Below are positions 22,965 to 34,343 of a DNA stretch of 64,000 bases, piece after piece. Within the stretch, counting starts at the first letter, position 1; the number at the start of each line of letters is the position of its first letter. The position numbers and the translations under genes were made by a program. The notes under the pieces are model-generated. The model searched no databases. It had not been told where the DNA came from and saw only the letters and a list, made by a program, of their open reading frames with translations. The DNA is from Aphrophora alni (Eukaryota > Arthropoda > Insecta > Hemiptera > Aphrophoridae): assembly GCA_963513935.1 (NCBI GenBank), contig OY740765.1:144773618-144837617 (forward strand), written 5' to 3'.

Positions 22965-23195
22965 TCTCGACTGTCATCACCATATAAAAAAAGAATATAC
23001 TGTATAATAAAGATCTCTAGCTCTCGATCGTTTAATAGCGTTTGATTCGGAAGAGAACAAGAGATGATTAAAAGAGACCCGACAGGAAAGATGAAAGAGG
23101 GGATTTAATCCAAGAAAAGATGAAAAAGTGTAGATGCAGCTAGGGGCTCCCTTGGGATTGCCAGGACCCATACTCACTATAGTGAACCCTTGTAG
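22965..23195 (+). repeat. Dispersed repeat family A, near-complete copy
   Basis: Begins AACCTCTCGACTGTCATCAC and includes TAGCTCTCGATCG, CGGAAGAGAACAAGAG, GACAGGAAAGATGAAAGAG, AGATGCAGCTAGGG and CCCATACTCACTATAGTGAA. Confidence 0.7.
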
Positions 23196-23284
23196 GTTTG
23201 AGCCGTTTAAATGATATATAACATGATCGTGTGTTCTTTTTGGAACTTTTCACTTATCATCCCTCAAGACAGTCCAGATCGAAA

Positions 23285-23385
23285 AAATAAAGAGAGTGAT
23301 CTAACCCGAGACTACTTGAAAGAAAGTTTAGATCCAGTTAAAGCTCTGGAGATTGTCAGGCCCGTACACTACAGGTGAATCCCGA
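23285..23385 (+). repeat. Family A fragment in tandem with the previous copy
   Basis: Contains GTGATCTAACCCGAGACTAC, TTTAGATCCAGTTAAAGCTC and CAGGCCCGTACACTACAG, which correspond to the second half of family A. It lies only 90 bp after a fuller copy in the same orientation. Confidence 0.55.
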
Positions 23386-23630
23386 AAGAACATTTAGGTT
23401 AAGAGTTACTTGTGAAGGCTAGAGTTAGAAAAATAATATTTTAGGACATTATAAACAGTCCTACAATAGGTAAATAGTAAACCCGAGGATTAAAATATAA
23501 AGTAAAAAAAATATTACACTACATTTAGGTGAGAACACATTTGTTAATTTGGTTATTTGTTAGTACTGGGTTTCCCGCGGTAGATAGAAGAATCTCAAGT
23601 ATTAACTTATTACTATGTGTATAGGCCTAC

Positions 23631-24137
23631 AGGGTGTTCATAAAATGGTTTTGTCAAACTTAAGGAGTAATATACTTGCCTTTAAACATAACTGGACTGC
23701 TTCAAGATCAACTGATAAACTTCGGACAAGAATTTATTTCGCTTAGCCTACACTTGAGACGCACTTCTAGTTATTGTTTCTAGTTTTCAGTAAAGTGGAA
23801 TCTAGCTCATCAACGGCCAGTTCTAAACAAACGTTCAAAAAGTTAACAATGGGAAACAATGAGTTAGGTTTCATTGTAAATAAAAAATATGTTGCAAGTA
23901 GGTAAAAGAGTTGATTTCGAAGAAACAATTAGAGATTTAGAATACCATAGACTGATTTATTGGTATACTGATAAAAATAGTAATTTCAAAAATTATCATT
24001 AATTTTCTAAACACAAAATGGCCAACAGAAGGAAACTGGAACGTTTCCTGACCATATGTCCATTACAACTTTTTAAATTATTTTCACCAGTAGATCTCGT
24101 CCTGATCTTTTCTTTTCTTCGTGAAACATCCTGTATA
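23631..24137. mobile_element. Candidate DNA element with TACAGGGTGTTCA ends
   Basis: Left end TACAGGGTGTTCATAAAATG and right end ..GTGAAACATCCTGTATA are imperfect inverted repeats of the type seen on many Tc1/mariner-like relics. No transposase similarity was recognised in the ~500-bp interior. Confidence 0.4.
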
Positions 24138-24508
24138 TAGAAGGAAACTTTACACCAATAAAACCCGATAATACTGAAGAAAGTGGCAGCCTTAAGTTAA
24201 ACTTATTAGCATTACTGGACATCAAAAGAAATAGTTAATAGTTAATGCCCTAAAGCGTACTGATAATAACGACAAGATATTTGCAGAAGAACAGATTTTG
24301 GATATCATTTTGTATTATGAATTTGTAGGTCAAAAAACTTATAATTTTTTACCTAACGCTTTCAAAACGGGGGCGGTCATTTAAAACGTCTAAAATTAAA
24401 TTACAGAGAAACAAACAAAAATTAGTTGGCGCCATTTTGAAACTGTTAAGTGAAAAAAATAAAGAATTATGGAAAACTGCAAATTCGTGGTTTAAAACGT
24501 TCGGGTAT

Positions 24509-24984
24509 GGGGTCTTTTCTATTTACGACCGCAAGGCTCAAATTATTTTCTATACTAACAGAATGATAATAAAGTAGGTTTTGTCACCTCAATTAATGAA
24601 ATCATTTATAAAATAAATGGTTTTATTGTTTTTCACAAAACGCACAAATATACAAAATAGAAAAACACACTAACACAAACTAATTACATGTGAACATTTT
24701 TATAACTTTTACACTTCTGGTTAGGTCTGGGTTAGGTTAGGTTAGGTTAGGTTAGGTTTTACACTTCTGGTGGACAAAAGTACTACAATATCTTTGATAA
24801 TTTGATCGAACAGATCAGTTTCTTGGTGGTGTTTCCGCCATATAAATTCACATAAGTAAAAGTCAAGCATGTCCCTGCTTTTATTTTATCAAGAAACCAA
24901 CCAATAAATAGCGAAAAATAGTCACACAACTAGTATAGAAAATAATTTGAGCCATGCGGTCGTATAATAAATAGAAAAGACCCC
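24509..24984 (-). mobile_element. Merlin/ISXO2-related MITE (family ii), copy 1, with telomere-like tract
   Basis: Ends GGGGTCTTTTCTAT.. and its complement enclose 476 bp; about 45 bp of the right arm remain. The minus strand reads SRDMLDFYLCEFIWRKHHQE then TDLFDQIIKDIV, the same CEF-WR / DLFD-I-KDI block found in family iii. It is consistent with the C-terminal end of an ISXO2-like transposase. A GGTTA tandem lies at 24729-24757. Flanks CGGGTAT and CGGGTTT are an imperfect candidate duplication. The close copy is at 61306-61756. Confidence 0.7.
24729..24757 (+). repeat. Interstitial (TTAGG)n telomere-like tract
   Basis: About five to six perfect GGTTA units (the insect TTAGG telomere repeat) lie inside a MITE. 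The sister element at 61500-61530 has only degenerate units (GGTTAGGTCAGGTTATGTTA), so the tract was expanded or kept regular in this copy. Confidence 0.8.
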
Positions 24985-24986
24985 GG

Positions 24987-25285
24987 GTTTGTTCAAGAAG
25001 AGGACAGTGACACCGAGAAGGTTTCCTAACCTAACCAACTTTATACACAATATATTAATACACCCTTTATTGTTCTGGAGTCCAATATAAATTGATATCC
25101 TTCCAGATGGTGTCAAACAGATCTTCATCCTTGTTCCTACGGCGCCACGTGAATTCACATAAGTTGGAATCTAACAAATCTCTACTGGTTCCAAATTCTT
25201 TTTGTTCGTGGTAAAATACGCACTAACAACGTTTCAGCTTTCCTGAACATTTTTTTACGAGTGGTGGTCCTCTTCTTGAACAAAC
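24987..25285 (-). mobile_element. Merlin/ISXO2-related short element, family iii copy B
   Basis: Ends GTTTGTTCAAGAAGAGGAC.. and ..GTCCTCTTCTTGAACAAAC are inverted. The minus strand reads SRDLLDSNLCEFTWRRRNKD then EDLFDTIWKDINLYWTPEQ and a stop, the clearest copy of this transposase tail. It abuts the family ii element, sharing the GGGTTTG junction, so one probably inserted next to or into the end of the other. Confidence 0.7.
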
Positions 25286-25744
25286 TCTTTGTTTTTAACT
25301 TTCACGCTGTTTGTTCAATAATTATTAAAAAATAATAAGAGCATCGAAATATGGACCAAATGTAAAGAGTTGTAGAGACTGTATAGTGACATTATGTGCG
25401 TCAGAACACTGGACTGTGACAGACGACAGACTGCTCATTAAAAAACTAGCCTACTATTTTAGATTCATGGGACGTTAAATCGGATATATCCGCAAATTGA
25501 TTATAATTGTTTCACCCATCACATAACTTTATCTATAATAGCCTAGGTATGTGAGATATTAATATAAATATGGGCGCTTTTCACGCATTCCATAAATTAT
25601 CATCTCCAAACTTTTACATATTGGCTTTCAAAATCTGAAATGTACAATGAACTAATTATTTGTCACCGTAATTATTCCGAAATGATGAGATTTCAAACAA
25701 AAAACTGCTGTATGTGGGTAAAATAATTTCTGTTTAAAAATGAA

Positions 25745-25880
25745 AAACCTCTCGGGCTTCAATGAAGTGGTGTGGGGGATGTTTGTCTAGAGTCTGGTGC
25801 TCTACGTTTAAACAACTGGACCGATTTTAATCAAATTCGGTATGGGCATATTTCGATATATCTTTTTCATTACTCAAAAT
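25745..25880 (+). repeat. Family A-like start fused to family B segment
   Basis: AACCTCTCGGGCTTCAATGA begins like family A. It is followed by GGACCGATTTTAATCAAATTCG, which belongs to family B. Family B resumes after the insertion at 25961-26382. Confidence 0.45.
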
Positions 25881-25881
25881 T

Positions 25882-25882
<1 letters not shown>

Positions 25883-25920
<38 letters not shown>
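25883..25920. repeat. (AT)n microsatellite
   Basis: About 18 perfect AT units adjoining the family B repeat. Confidence 0.9.
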
Positions 25921-25923
<3 letters not shown>

Positions 25924-25960
25924 GTTCAAATTAAATTATGTTCAAGTTAGTGTTGTTTCC

Positions 25961-26382
25961 TATAGCCGGTCTCAAGGTAAGTTGAGGCAGGGTACCTGGC
26001 TGGAGGGTTAGGGCGATGAATAGCTGGGGTGGCCCAGCCAGTAAATCCCATTAGTAATTAATTGTAAATTAATTATTATTTTGCTGTGTTAATAACGCAA
26101 TCAAAATATACATAAATAAAATATATAACAAAACAGTATGTTACAATACTTTAAGTCGGCCGATTAGCACGGGACAAACACACAATAGTTTGTATTATGA
26201 TAACTAACAATACAGTATCAAGTATTTTCTTAAATAATGATTATTTATTACATTTCCGCTCTTAAGTGGAGTATTCGGTGAGGCGTGACTAATGGGATTT
26301 ACTGGCCGGGCCACCCCAGCTATTCATCGCCCTAACCCTCCAGCCAGGTACCCTGCCTCAACTTACCTTGAGACCGGCTATA
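25961..26382. mobile_element. 422-bp MITE with 95-bp near-identical terminal inverted repeats
   Basis: Left arm 25961-26055 (TATAGCCGGTCTCAAGGTAA..) and right arm 26288-26382 are inverted copies; I see one mismatch in 95 bp. The ~230-bp centre is AT-rich and non-coding. The termini are rich in GC while the interior is not. The outermost TATA/TATA could hide a TA duplication, which would fit a Tc1/mariner-type mover. Family B sequence lies on both sides, so the element interrupts it. Confidence 0.85.
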
Positions 26383-26449
26383 GTACTCAAATAAAGAGTA
26401 CTGGTCTTCATCTCTCTAAAAAACAAACAAACAAATACTGCCATAAAGC

Positions 26450-26780
26450 TGTTTAAAAACGTATTTCTTAAAATCAACTCTACCGATTTCAATGAAATTT
26501 TAGTGAAAAGTGTTTAGTGAACCAAATCCGAAGTTTACACATTTTGCCCGAGTGTAGCTTCTAAGCACCCAAACAAAACATATTGGTCGTTCTTTTTAAA
26601 ATTCCAGTTCATAAGATAGTGTATCAGTAAAAAACGAAAAACCACCAATGGAGCTGTTATAAATTATGTAATTTCTCAAAATCTTCTCTATCAATTTCGT
26701 TCAAATTTTAGTGAAATGTAAGGATTAATGACCTAAATAGCAAGTTAAAATATATTACGGTTCAGGAATGAAGGTGGGTT
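26450..26780 (+). repeat. Dispersed repeat family B, continuation
   Basis: Contains TCTACCGATTTCAATGAAATTTTAG and, 220 bp on, TCTATCAATTTCGTTCAAATTTTAG, two internal copies of the family B motif. Confidence 0.5.
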
Positions 26781-26885
26781 TTGCTACGATCATTGTTCAA
26801 CGATTATTGCTAGACGATAATTGAGGTTGTAGGCCTACTATTTTGCTACGAGCGACTGCGTCTATCCGATTCTCGATCAGACAGC

Positions 26886-27308
26886 TTAATATTCTTCACC
26901 AGTCACGCGGTGGAAGTGTCCCAGAGATGTTGTGTTGTGAGAAAATGGGTTTGAGCAAATTAAGTAGAAGTATAAGATAAAAATCTCAGAAAACGTTTCT
27001 GAAATTTCAAAATAATTAAAAATGTATTCGGATAGTGCGTACTCCATTAATGGAGTAATAAAACAAAAAACTGGAGAAAATATAAACAAACTCATCTCAT
27101 CCTCTTCATCTGAAAATTCGGGAGTTATGATGACAATCGTTTCCATTAAAATGTTTATTAGAGACGGACGATTCAGCCGTGCGACTATTGAAAGCCTACG
27201 ATAAACGTTAGCGATCTCTAGTGGCAACAGCTCCATCCAAAACTCCGCGTTCACGTGATCTTTAAAAAAATGATCTTTTAACGATAATTCTGAGATGAAA
27301 ATTGACAT
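26886..27308 (-). CDS. Unrecognised 140-codon open frame
   Basis: Minus-strand frame with an acidic segment (ITPEFSDEEDEMSL, about residues 61-74) and a hydrophobic, Phe/Ile-rich C-terminal part. The acidic motif resembles transposase N-termini of Harbinger type, but nothing decisive follows. No splice or promoter context. May be a decayed transposon start. Confidence 0.2.
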   Translation of the reverse strand: MSIFISELSLKDHFFKDHVNAEFWMELLPLEIANVYRRLSIVARLNRPSLINILMETIVIITPEFSDEEDEMSLFIFSPVFCFITPLMEYALSEYIFNYFEISETFSEIFILYFYLICSNPFSHNTTSLGHFHRVTGEEY

Positions 27309-27729
27309 CAGTACAACTTCTCAAGTGTAGCATTATTTTTATGGGAGAAGAATCCAATATGGAGGAGGTGGAGCAGATACATAAAAGAAAATTCTTTTAC
27401 AATCATGAATTGAAGTAAAAGTATAGGCATCAATTTTAAGTGATTTTCTTTTTTTTATGTGTATTGTAAAAATTTAAGCCCACGCGTCTAACGGTGTCTC
27501 AGGATAACGCCTGCCTGCAGGAGGGTTAACACCTAAGACAGGACCAAATGGAAGCATTCTTCTTCAGGCAGTTCCGTGACAAGAACACTGTTGACTATAT
27601 TGACTTTGGTTGGATGACATGAACAATAAATTGAGATTGAGATGTGCAAACACCAAAACAAAAAAATTAGAAACAAGAAAATATGGTAGTATAATCTCGT
27701 CGTATTTAGTGCTCGTTGTTTAAAAGTCA

Positions 27730-27860
27730 TCATCACCTTATAAAAAGAGAGGGGGGGGGACAAAATGAAGACCACTGTAATAAACATAAGGGTCGGAAGA
27801 TAACAAGTATTGGTTCATAAAGATCTGATAGGAAAAATGAGAGATCTAACCTTAAAGTTA
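27730..27860 (+). repeat. Dispersed repeat family A, partial
   Basis: Contains ATCATCACCTTATAAAAAG, GGGTCGGAAGATAACAAG, GATCTGATAGGAAAAATGAG and GATCTAACC, matching the first two thirds of family A. Confidence 0.55.
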
Positions 27861-27869
27861 CATTAGGCA

Positions 27870-30195
27870 TAGAAAACAAACCGATGTAAAATTCAAGCTC
27901 AGAGTTTAAAAATTGTAAATATGATTTATCAAAATTAACGAATAAATAATTTTTCTAAATTGTAGATTTAGTAAGAATATTTGGGGCCCCAAACCACTAT
28001 GTACAAATCCATGAACCCATCTGAACTTATTCCGCCAATCTAGATAAATATTAAAATGTTTATAAATTTAGAATGAACATCTTTTTCTACCTTCCCCTCT
28101 AGAGGTTTTGAGCAAAATATAATCAACCTACTTCCTAAGTTAGGGGAAAAAATTAGAGTTTACTACGGTATTTTTGAGGTTTACTGCAATTAATGTCTTG
28201 GTTATTAATTTGTGTAGGCATAATTTAGAATTTCTAAGGAAAACATAACCTAAAAAGCAGACCGCTATAATTTGCTTTTTTTTGGTGTATAGATGCTAAT
28301 AAATTTGCAATGTTTACATTTACATCTCACCTTGGCCTAGTCAATAACGAAAGGTTACCCATAAATTAGGGTTAGGTATGTTTTGGTATTATATTTCCAA
28401 GGTTTTAAACGTTTCTTTGGGGTTTAGTAATTAATGAGGCATGTTTACCTTATAACATTCACCGTATAACTAAGTTATGAACTATCCATAGGCTACATTT
28501 AAACGAGCAGGAATAAAATATTATGTCGGATCACTTCCATTCTCTTATAAAACACATAAATGTTGAAACATTTCAATGACGGAATATGTTCAAAGATAAC
28601 TATTTAAAAAACTGAATTCTATTACATAATAGTTATTTTAAAAAAAAACAGGCGCCTCTTATATTTCCCGTAATAGACTAAACTCTCATTTTTTTTCCAT
28701 TTGACAATTATTTTTATAGATTTTATCACTTGTATATTTTTACCAGTTGGTATTATTAACCATTATTATTATTAATTTATTGATTTTAACGCTTATTCAT
28801 TATTTTACCCAGCTAGTAAATTCATTAAATTCCCAGTCTAGGTCGTATATTTTTCACTTGAAATAATTATTTAATATTTAATTATTTAACTAAATTAGCT
28901 GACGCCATATTTATAAAATTGTGAACAATAATAATATTAATATAATGTGTCTAGATTTGCCTAATATAAATAAAACATACTAATTAAAATATAATGTAAT
29001 AATGGGATTGTGTAAAAAATAATCAATGACAAATATTTATTTCTTCTCTGAAAAGTTAATATCACAGACAATAAACAATATCATATTGTTCGTTTTCCTT
29101 AAAGAGGTGGAAAATATTCAAAAGACAAAGGGAGACATAAAACTACTATTTTACCTGTTGTTACGCTTATAGCGCAAGACAGGGGTTCATGTTAAAATTA
29201 ATGAATTTGACATTACATGCAGCATCTTCAAGACAACAGAATCCTTCAATGTTCACACAAAATGGTCTAGATCGCAGCACTTTATGAGACATGAAATATA
29301 CCTTTCCAAACAATTCAATCTGTAACAATTATCAATGTATTTTTAAGTGTAATAGTGTTCAATTAAATTAGCAATAGTAATTTTAATGTACAAAACAATA
29401 CGTTCTGTAAATTGTTCCTACTGGGTTGTTATTGATAAGAGACTGTTTTATATTAAAACATGTTAGGTTCTAGGTTCTGTAAGGTGCTGCACTCTAGATG
29501 GGATTATTTGAAAGTAAATACAATACGGAAGATATTGTAAGAAATCTTATATCCCTTTTTAACAACACGATCTTTTCAAACTTTTATTTAGAAAAAAAAT
29601 TCTATTATTTAGAATGTCACGCGTTTCTCTGAAATTTATAGGGTTATTTATTTGTAATAGTAATAGTAATGGTTTAGACTCTTTCTCAGAAGTTTTTTTC
29701 TTTAAAAAAAATCTTAGCGCTCTTTTTATTTAAAATTAAATATCCTATTTATTTTTAGTTTTTGTACATATACAGAATATATAATATTCTTGAACATTTG
29801 AATTAAATCATATTTTATTGGATGAATGAAATTTGAATTTGAATTTTAAATCAGTTTATTTGGAAAAAAAATACTTTTATTGTTTTTGTACATCCTGACA
29901 AAGGATTTTTAATTTGGATTTTATACAAATTTCGAAAATTTAAACTAAAAGATTCAATTTGTATTATATTGGCTGTGTCACGCCGGAAATAGGATTAAAT
30001 GCCTTATTGAAAAATAAGATCTTCGATGTGATGAGTGAGAATGTTTTATTTTTGTTATCCATGACTACGACAGACACTTCGAAGAGTAGAAGCAGAATAT
30101 ACCTGTTTTTTATGTTAAACTAATTTCTTTGTCCAAGTGTCTAAAAGAAGATTAAAAACAACAATGCAAAAAACATCACAGTTGATATATTATTT
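27870..30195. other. AT-rich intergenic stretch upstream of FEM1
   Basis: No exon recognised. Near 29825 a short TTTGAATTTGAATTTTAAAT run resembles LINE 3' tails, but no reverse-transcriptase sequence precedes it. Confidence 0.5.
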
Positions 30196-30199
30196 TCAA

Positions 30200-30469
30200 G
30201 GCCGATGTGCCTAGAGCTTGTTTTGTACTAGAAGAGACACCTAGCGTTAAACCTTGAAATCAATGGGGAGCCATTTTGAATGAACGTTGAAAGGCTTCCT
30301 GTTCTGGATTATTTGGTTCAAGACATTCAGTTTGTTAGTTGTTCCACCACGGCGTGCACTAGCTGTGGGTATGGTAGGCTGACAAAATTCGTTGAAGTAT
30401 TATTTTTATAAAAGCCAAAAAGTAATAATATTTATTATTGTTGGTTGTGTGTAAACATATAATGCAAAA
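30200..30469 (+). promoter_or_regulatory. Putative promoter and 5' leader of the FEM1 gene
   Basis: The region is less AT-rich than its flanks, with CpG-containing words around 30350 (CCACGGCGTGCACTAGCTG) and AGCCATTTTGAATG near 30271. No TATA box at a convincing distance. An upstream ATG at 30463 (ATGCAAAAATGG) overlaps the FEM1 start region in another frame. The transcription start is not determined. Confidence 0.45.
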
Positions 30470-30529
30470 ATGGATTTCATACATGCTGTCTTCAATGCTG
30501 CAAGAGATGGAAAAATTCGTCGTTTGAAG
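30470..30529 (+). CDS. FEM1: First coding exon of a FEM1-family ankyrin-repeat protein
   Basis: ATG in good context (AAAATGG) opens 20 codons, MDFIHAVFNAARDGKIRRLK, followed directly by the donor AAG|GTAAATG in phase 0. The MD..(A)V(F/Y)NAARDGK(L/I) start is diagnostic of FEM1A/FEM1C-type proteins. Their N-terminus begins the ankyrin stack that recognises C-terminal degrons as the substrate receptor of a Cullin-2 E3 ubiquitin ligase. Later exons (remaining ankyrin repeats and the VHL-box region) were not found in this window, so intron 1 may exceed 33 kb, or the next exon may be missed. The assignment rests on 20 residues plus the splice site. Whether it is the A- or C-type homologue cannot be told. 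Confidence 0.85.
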
Positions 30530-31618
30530 GTAAATGTTCTGTTGGTATAAAATTATTATGGTAAATGTCTAGTTGATACAGTGTTGCGATTTAATATAGA
30601 AATTTCGTGTAATCGTGTTTTACGTACCTTATTTTTAAACAATTGGATCATCCTTAAGTTGGGAAGATCCTTTTCAAGTATCAAAATCTATTATTTCTGT
30701 CAAAAATAAGCAATTTAAAAGTTTGTATTCGATGGTTTCATAGTTAATAGAATAGCGTCTCTTTAGATGTATGCTCACTAACGGGCTTCTAACATGTAAA
30801 TATTACTATACTGTATGATTTCAGAATCATGTGAAGTAGGTTTCATGAAATATTTATATATTGACCTATCTAGACCTAGTAAAGGAACTAAAGGTTGGGT
30901 AAGGTAACTCAATTTGCGCGGATGAACATAAACATCGAGTGCCGAGACACTCAATTTACCATAGGAATTAATGTTTGCCTTAACCTCATAATCCTAGGAT
31001 TTCATACTTTTAAATTGCTTATTTTTGACAGAAATAATGAATTCAAAATATCAATTATTTGAAAAATTATTACTTTTAGTAGAAACTTTTAAACTATGTA
31101 GCCTAGTATGAATATTATAGCCTACCCATATTAACTCTTTGGAGTACCAGAACAGCAGCAACTTCTATACCGAAATAAGTATAATGAGAAATTTCAAAAA
31201 AAGTCAAGGCTTTGGGAAAAACACTGCAAAAACTGTTGAAACTGGGTTTATTATTAATTATTTATCATAAAATTCAGCAAAAAATGAAAAAAAATAATTT
31301 TATTAAATGTTATAAATTTAAAAACGTTATTTACAAGTAGATCTAAAATATTTTGTTAAATATTTACTTAAAGGTGGAACCTTATGAATAAATAAATATT
31401 TTCCTTGCGCAGATCACTATTTTTCATTGAAAAATTTTGCAATCTAAAACCTATCAAATCCAACGTATTTATATGTTAGACATAATGGTAAATGATCACA
31501 TTTACGTCTCATATGTTATTAAAGATATTTCAATCTATAATATCCAACATCCGTGATCACAGATCACGTAATATGCTGTAAATCCTCCATATTACTAATC
31601 TAATTTCAAAAATTATTA
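30530..31618 (+). other. FEM1 intron 1, first kilobase
   Basis: AT-rich DNA after the donor site. No second exon or repeat of note. Confidence 0.5.
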
Positions 31619-31726
31619 ACTTCAATAAACTTACGAAAGGTTTGGTCAGGTGGTTAAATATATAAGGTTTGGCCAGGTGGTTTATATATTATATATATAG
31701 CTACCTGGACAAACCTGTTATGATAT
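31619..31726 (-). repeat. Palindromic TA-tract module, copy 4, with duplicated arm
   Basis: In reverse orientation: CTTCAATAAACTTACGAAAGG (the shared flank plus arm), GTTTGGTCAGGTGG, then a second arm AAGGTTTGGCCAGGTGG, a TA-rich tract and CTACCTGGACAAACCTG. One arm is duplicated, so the hairpin could form two ways. Confidence 0.8.
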
Positions 31727-31949
31727 GAAATAGCGATCTTACGTAGTCTCATTGTGTAATGAAACCAATCGCTATTAACATTGCCAGTAAGTTTTAACCT
31801 ATAAATACGTCGGTTTTGGTAGTTTATAAATTCTGATTTTTCAGTGTAAAATAGTGAAAACATTTATTCTAAAGAAGTAAGGTATGTTGTAGACGATAAA
31901 AAAGAAATCCAGAAAATAAGGCGCCACCTATAAGTAAACAATTACCAAT

Positions 31950-32500
31950 ATTTCTTGTATGGTACTCTTCAAGACAGGGGTAGATGCAAAGTCCTACATT
32001 CCAATTTGACCATTCAAATGTAGTCTTTCCTCTATTTTATTCTGTTCTACGTGTTTGCACATACAAAACATCTTCTTTGGGCCTTCCGCTTCTGCCCTTC
32101 TGACGTTGGAGTAGGCAGAGGGAAGTGACTTGCAGTGAGGTGTAGAGTCATTGCAGGCCGAGACACAATGGCAATTTCTCTAGGTGCTGTGTGTTTCAAA
32201 GATTTGTCTGATTAGATTAATTCTAAAATTAAGAAGTGGAACTTTTTTCTGATGGTGGATTTGAAACATATAAAATGAGTTCAAAACAACAATGTCCAAA
32301 ATGTAGAAAACAACTTACGGTACCATTTCTTTGATTTTCTTGTAGAGTTATTGAAAGAAATCATATCTGCCTTATCTACTCCTCCCATTTTCTTGTTATA
32401 TTCTACTACACTTATAGGTTTCTGTACAACATCCTTGTGCCTTGTTACATTGACCATTTCATGTTTGTGCACCATTAATAACATAGTCACACAACGCTAT
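31950..32500 (-). pseudogene. piggyBac transposase C-terminal pseudogene
   Basis: The minus strand reads MVNVTRHKDVVQKPISVVEY then NKKMGGVDKADMISFNNSTR and KSKKWYRKLFSTFWTLLF. This is the conserved block around the last catalytic aspartate (GGVDKAD) of piggyBac transposases. Further on, in another frame, HFPLPTPTSEGQKRKAQRRC and RCFVCANT correspond to the start of the cysteine-rich zinc-binding tail. Frameshifts and stops separate these blocks, so it is a relic. It lies in FEM1 intron 1 and is distinct from the element at 17289. Confidence 0.88.
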
Positions 32501-34109
32501 AGTACGAGTGTTACACTGTTTGGTAGCATGTCTTTTTAGCACTATGTATTATATCGCAACTCGTTTTTCATCTCACAAACAATACTACTAAGCCACATAA
32601 CATGTTTTTGTACTCTTTTTTGTTGATTTATAAACATAGAAATTAATAAAAATGAATTCATGTAGAAGAGGCCTATATAAATCTTAATAAAAAACACAAT
32701 TAAACAAGTTAAAAGCCATTTGTTTTTAGTAAAACTTTTTATTTATTATGTCTTCCTCGATAAGTATGCTACACAAGATTTTCATTTCGTCATAGACCTA
32801 TATATATTTTGTTTGTTGTTTCACTTATAAAACAGGAAGAAGAAAAAAATCATAAAATACCCTCTCCTCTTACCCCCCCTCCCGAATACTCTGATAGTAT
32901 CCGTGTCGGAAGAGAACAAGATTTCGTCAAGAGAGACATGATAGGAAAGATGAAAGAAAGTTACATGATGTATTATGTAAGTAGTGTACTGCTTTTGGAA
33001 AAAGAATTGCATTTTAATTATCAAATCATTAATAATGTTGACAAAGTTCAGATTTTAAGATTATTTACTAAACAAGTCTGCCAAAGTGGTTATAACAATT
33101 GATAAAATAGATAACATTGGATTCAAATGTCAGCAATACAAGTTATAATTACCACAATTGACCTTTCTACGATAGATCAAATATAGCCTACTACATAATA
33201 CAAAACATAGCAAATAACCTCCATGATAGGTTTTCAAAATAATTTGCCATTTCCTGTTCAGTTAGACCTATATATTTCGCTGAAGTTGTTTAAACATATA
33301 TATATATATATATGACCTACACTTTATTACTTTTTAAGCAGTAGGCCTAAGTTTTAAAAAGGTTGACCACTTAATATTCTTTTTATAGCTGCAAGACATC
33401 AAAGGTTTCCATATCTAAAAACTAACTACAAACAAATACGTAACAATCATTCAAATATATCATATCGTGTAAGGATTGTGGGATATGTTATCAGTTAATG
33501 GTATTTCATTTGGCCTAGTTCAAAATATTAGGTGTACAATTAACACATACATAAATCTGTTTATACTAAAACTTGATACAGTAAAACTTGATAAGTAAAT
33601 CTACTAAAACTAGGCGAATTAGCTCTACAATAATTTGTGAACGATTTGTTTTTTCTCTAAACATTTTATTAAATCATTACCATAATTATTTAGCCATAGG
33701 TATATTTTTGTCTAAATGTTTACATATTTAGCCTAGTTATCCTACTTATTTATATTTTAGCTGGTGCATCACACTAGATAGGCTGAAGGCAAGCAAATGA
33801 ACATGTTCTAATCATTTTAATGTAAATTAGGAACAACTTAACAGAAAATTGGTGAACCCATTTTAAAAAAAACAATTTTTTTTCTGTGGAAACTAATCAC
33901 CATTAAATTGATAACCTAGTCTAATATTAAGAAACCATGTTATTAAACGGACTTTGACAACTGTATATTTTAAAAATCGTTGGCTATAAAATTATTGAGA
34001 CATGTTACCACTGCTTTTAACTTCTGTTACCACTTGTTTTTTTTTCCGTGGAAAACATTGTTACTCACAAAAAAATGTTACTAATCTTATGAAGACAGGG
34101 TATGTAGTA

Positions 34110-34132
34110 CAAAAAAAAAAAAAAAAAAAAAA
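34110..34132 (+). repeat. Poly(A) tract of ~23 bp
   Basis: A run within the left arm. The right arm at the mirrored position has mixed sequence, so the tract grew after the arms diverged. Confidence 0.85.
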
Positions 34133-34211
34133 ATCAAAATTGGGGCACCACAGTAAAAAATTACACATTTTGGTAACCAAACTATCATTATCGGAGTTAT
34201 AGCTTAGAACT

Positions 34212-34250
34212 CTCCAATGATGGTAACTTGGTTATCGAAATGTATATCAG
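34212..34250 (+). ncRNA. Hammerhead-like motif, decayed
   Basis: CCAATGATGGTAAC..GTTATCGAAATG resembles the hammerhead core CTGATGA / stem II / GAAA, with the first positions changed. Stem II GGTAAC/GTTATC is intact. Self-cleavage is unlikely with these core changes. Confidence 0.35.
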
Positions 34251-34343
34251 GGAACTGTAATAACATAGGCTAATAAATTTGTGTTATTGTACCTAACTGG
34301 TGGTAGGGGTCTTAGTGTTTACAACATCATAATATTAAGTTGC

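Larger units (their letters stand above)
32755..34343 (+). repeat. Left arm of a giant inverted repeat
   Basis: From CCTCGATAAGTATGCTACAC to about 34343, the sequence matches the reverse complement of 35562-37057 over most of its length. The match includes a family A copy near the outer end, a TATATATA tract, GCTGGTGCATCACACTAGAT and a GGTAACTTGGTTATCGAAATG block near the inner end. A stretch around 33853-33990 does not match. Open frames in the arm (e.g. 32809-33102) are mirrored in the other arm and are not evidence of a gene. Confidence 0.9.
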
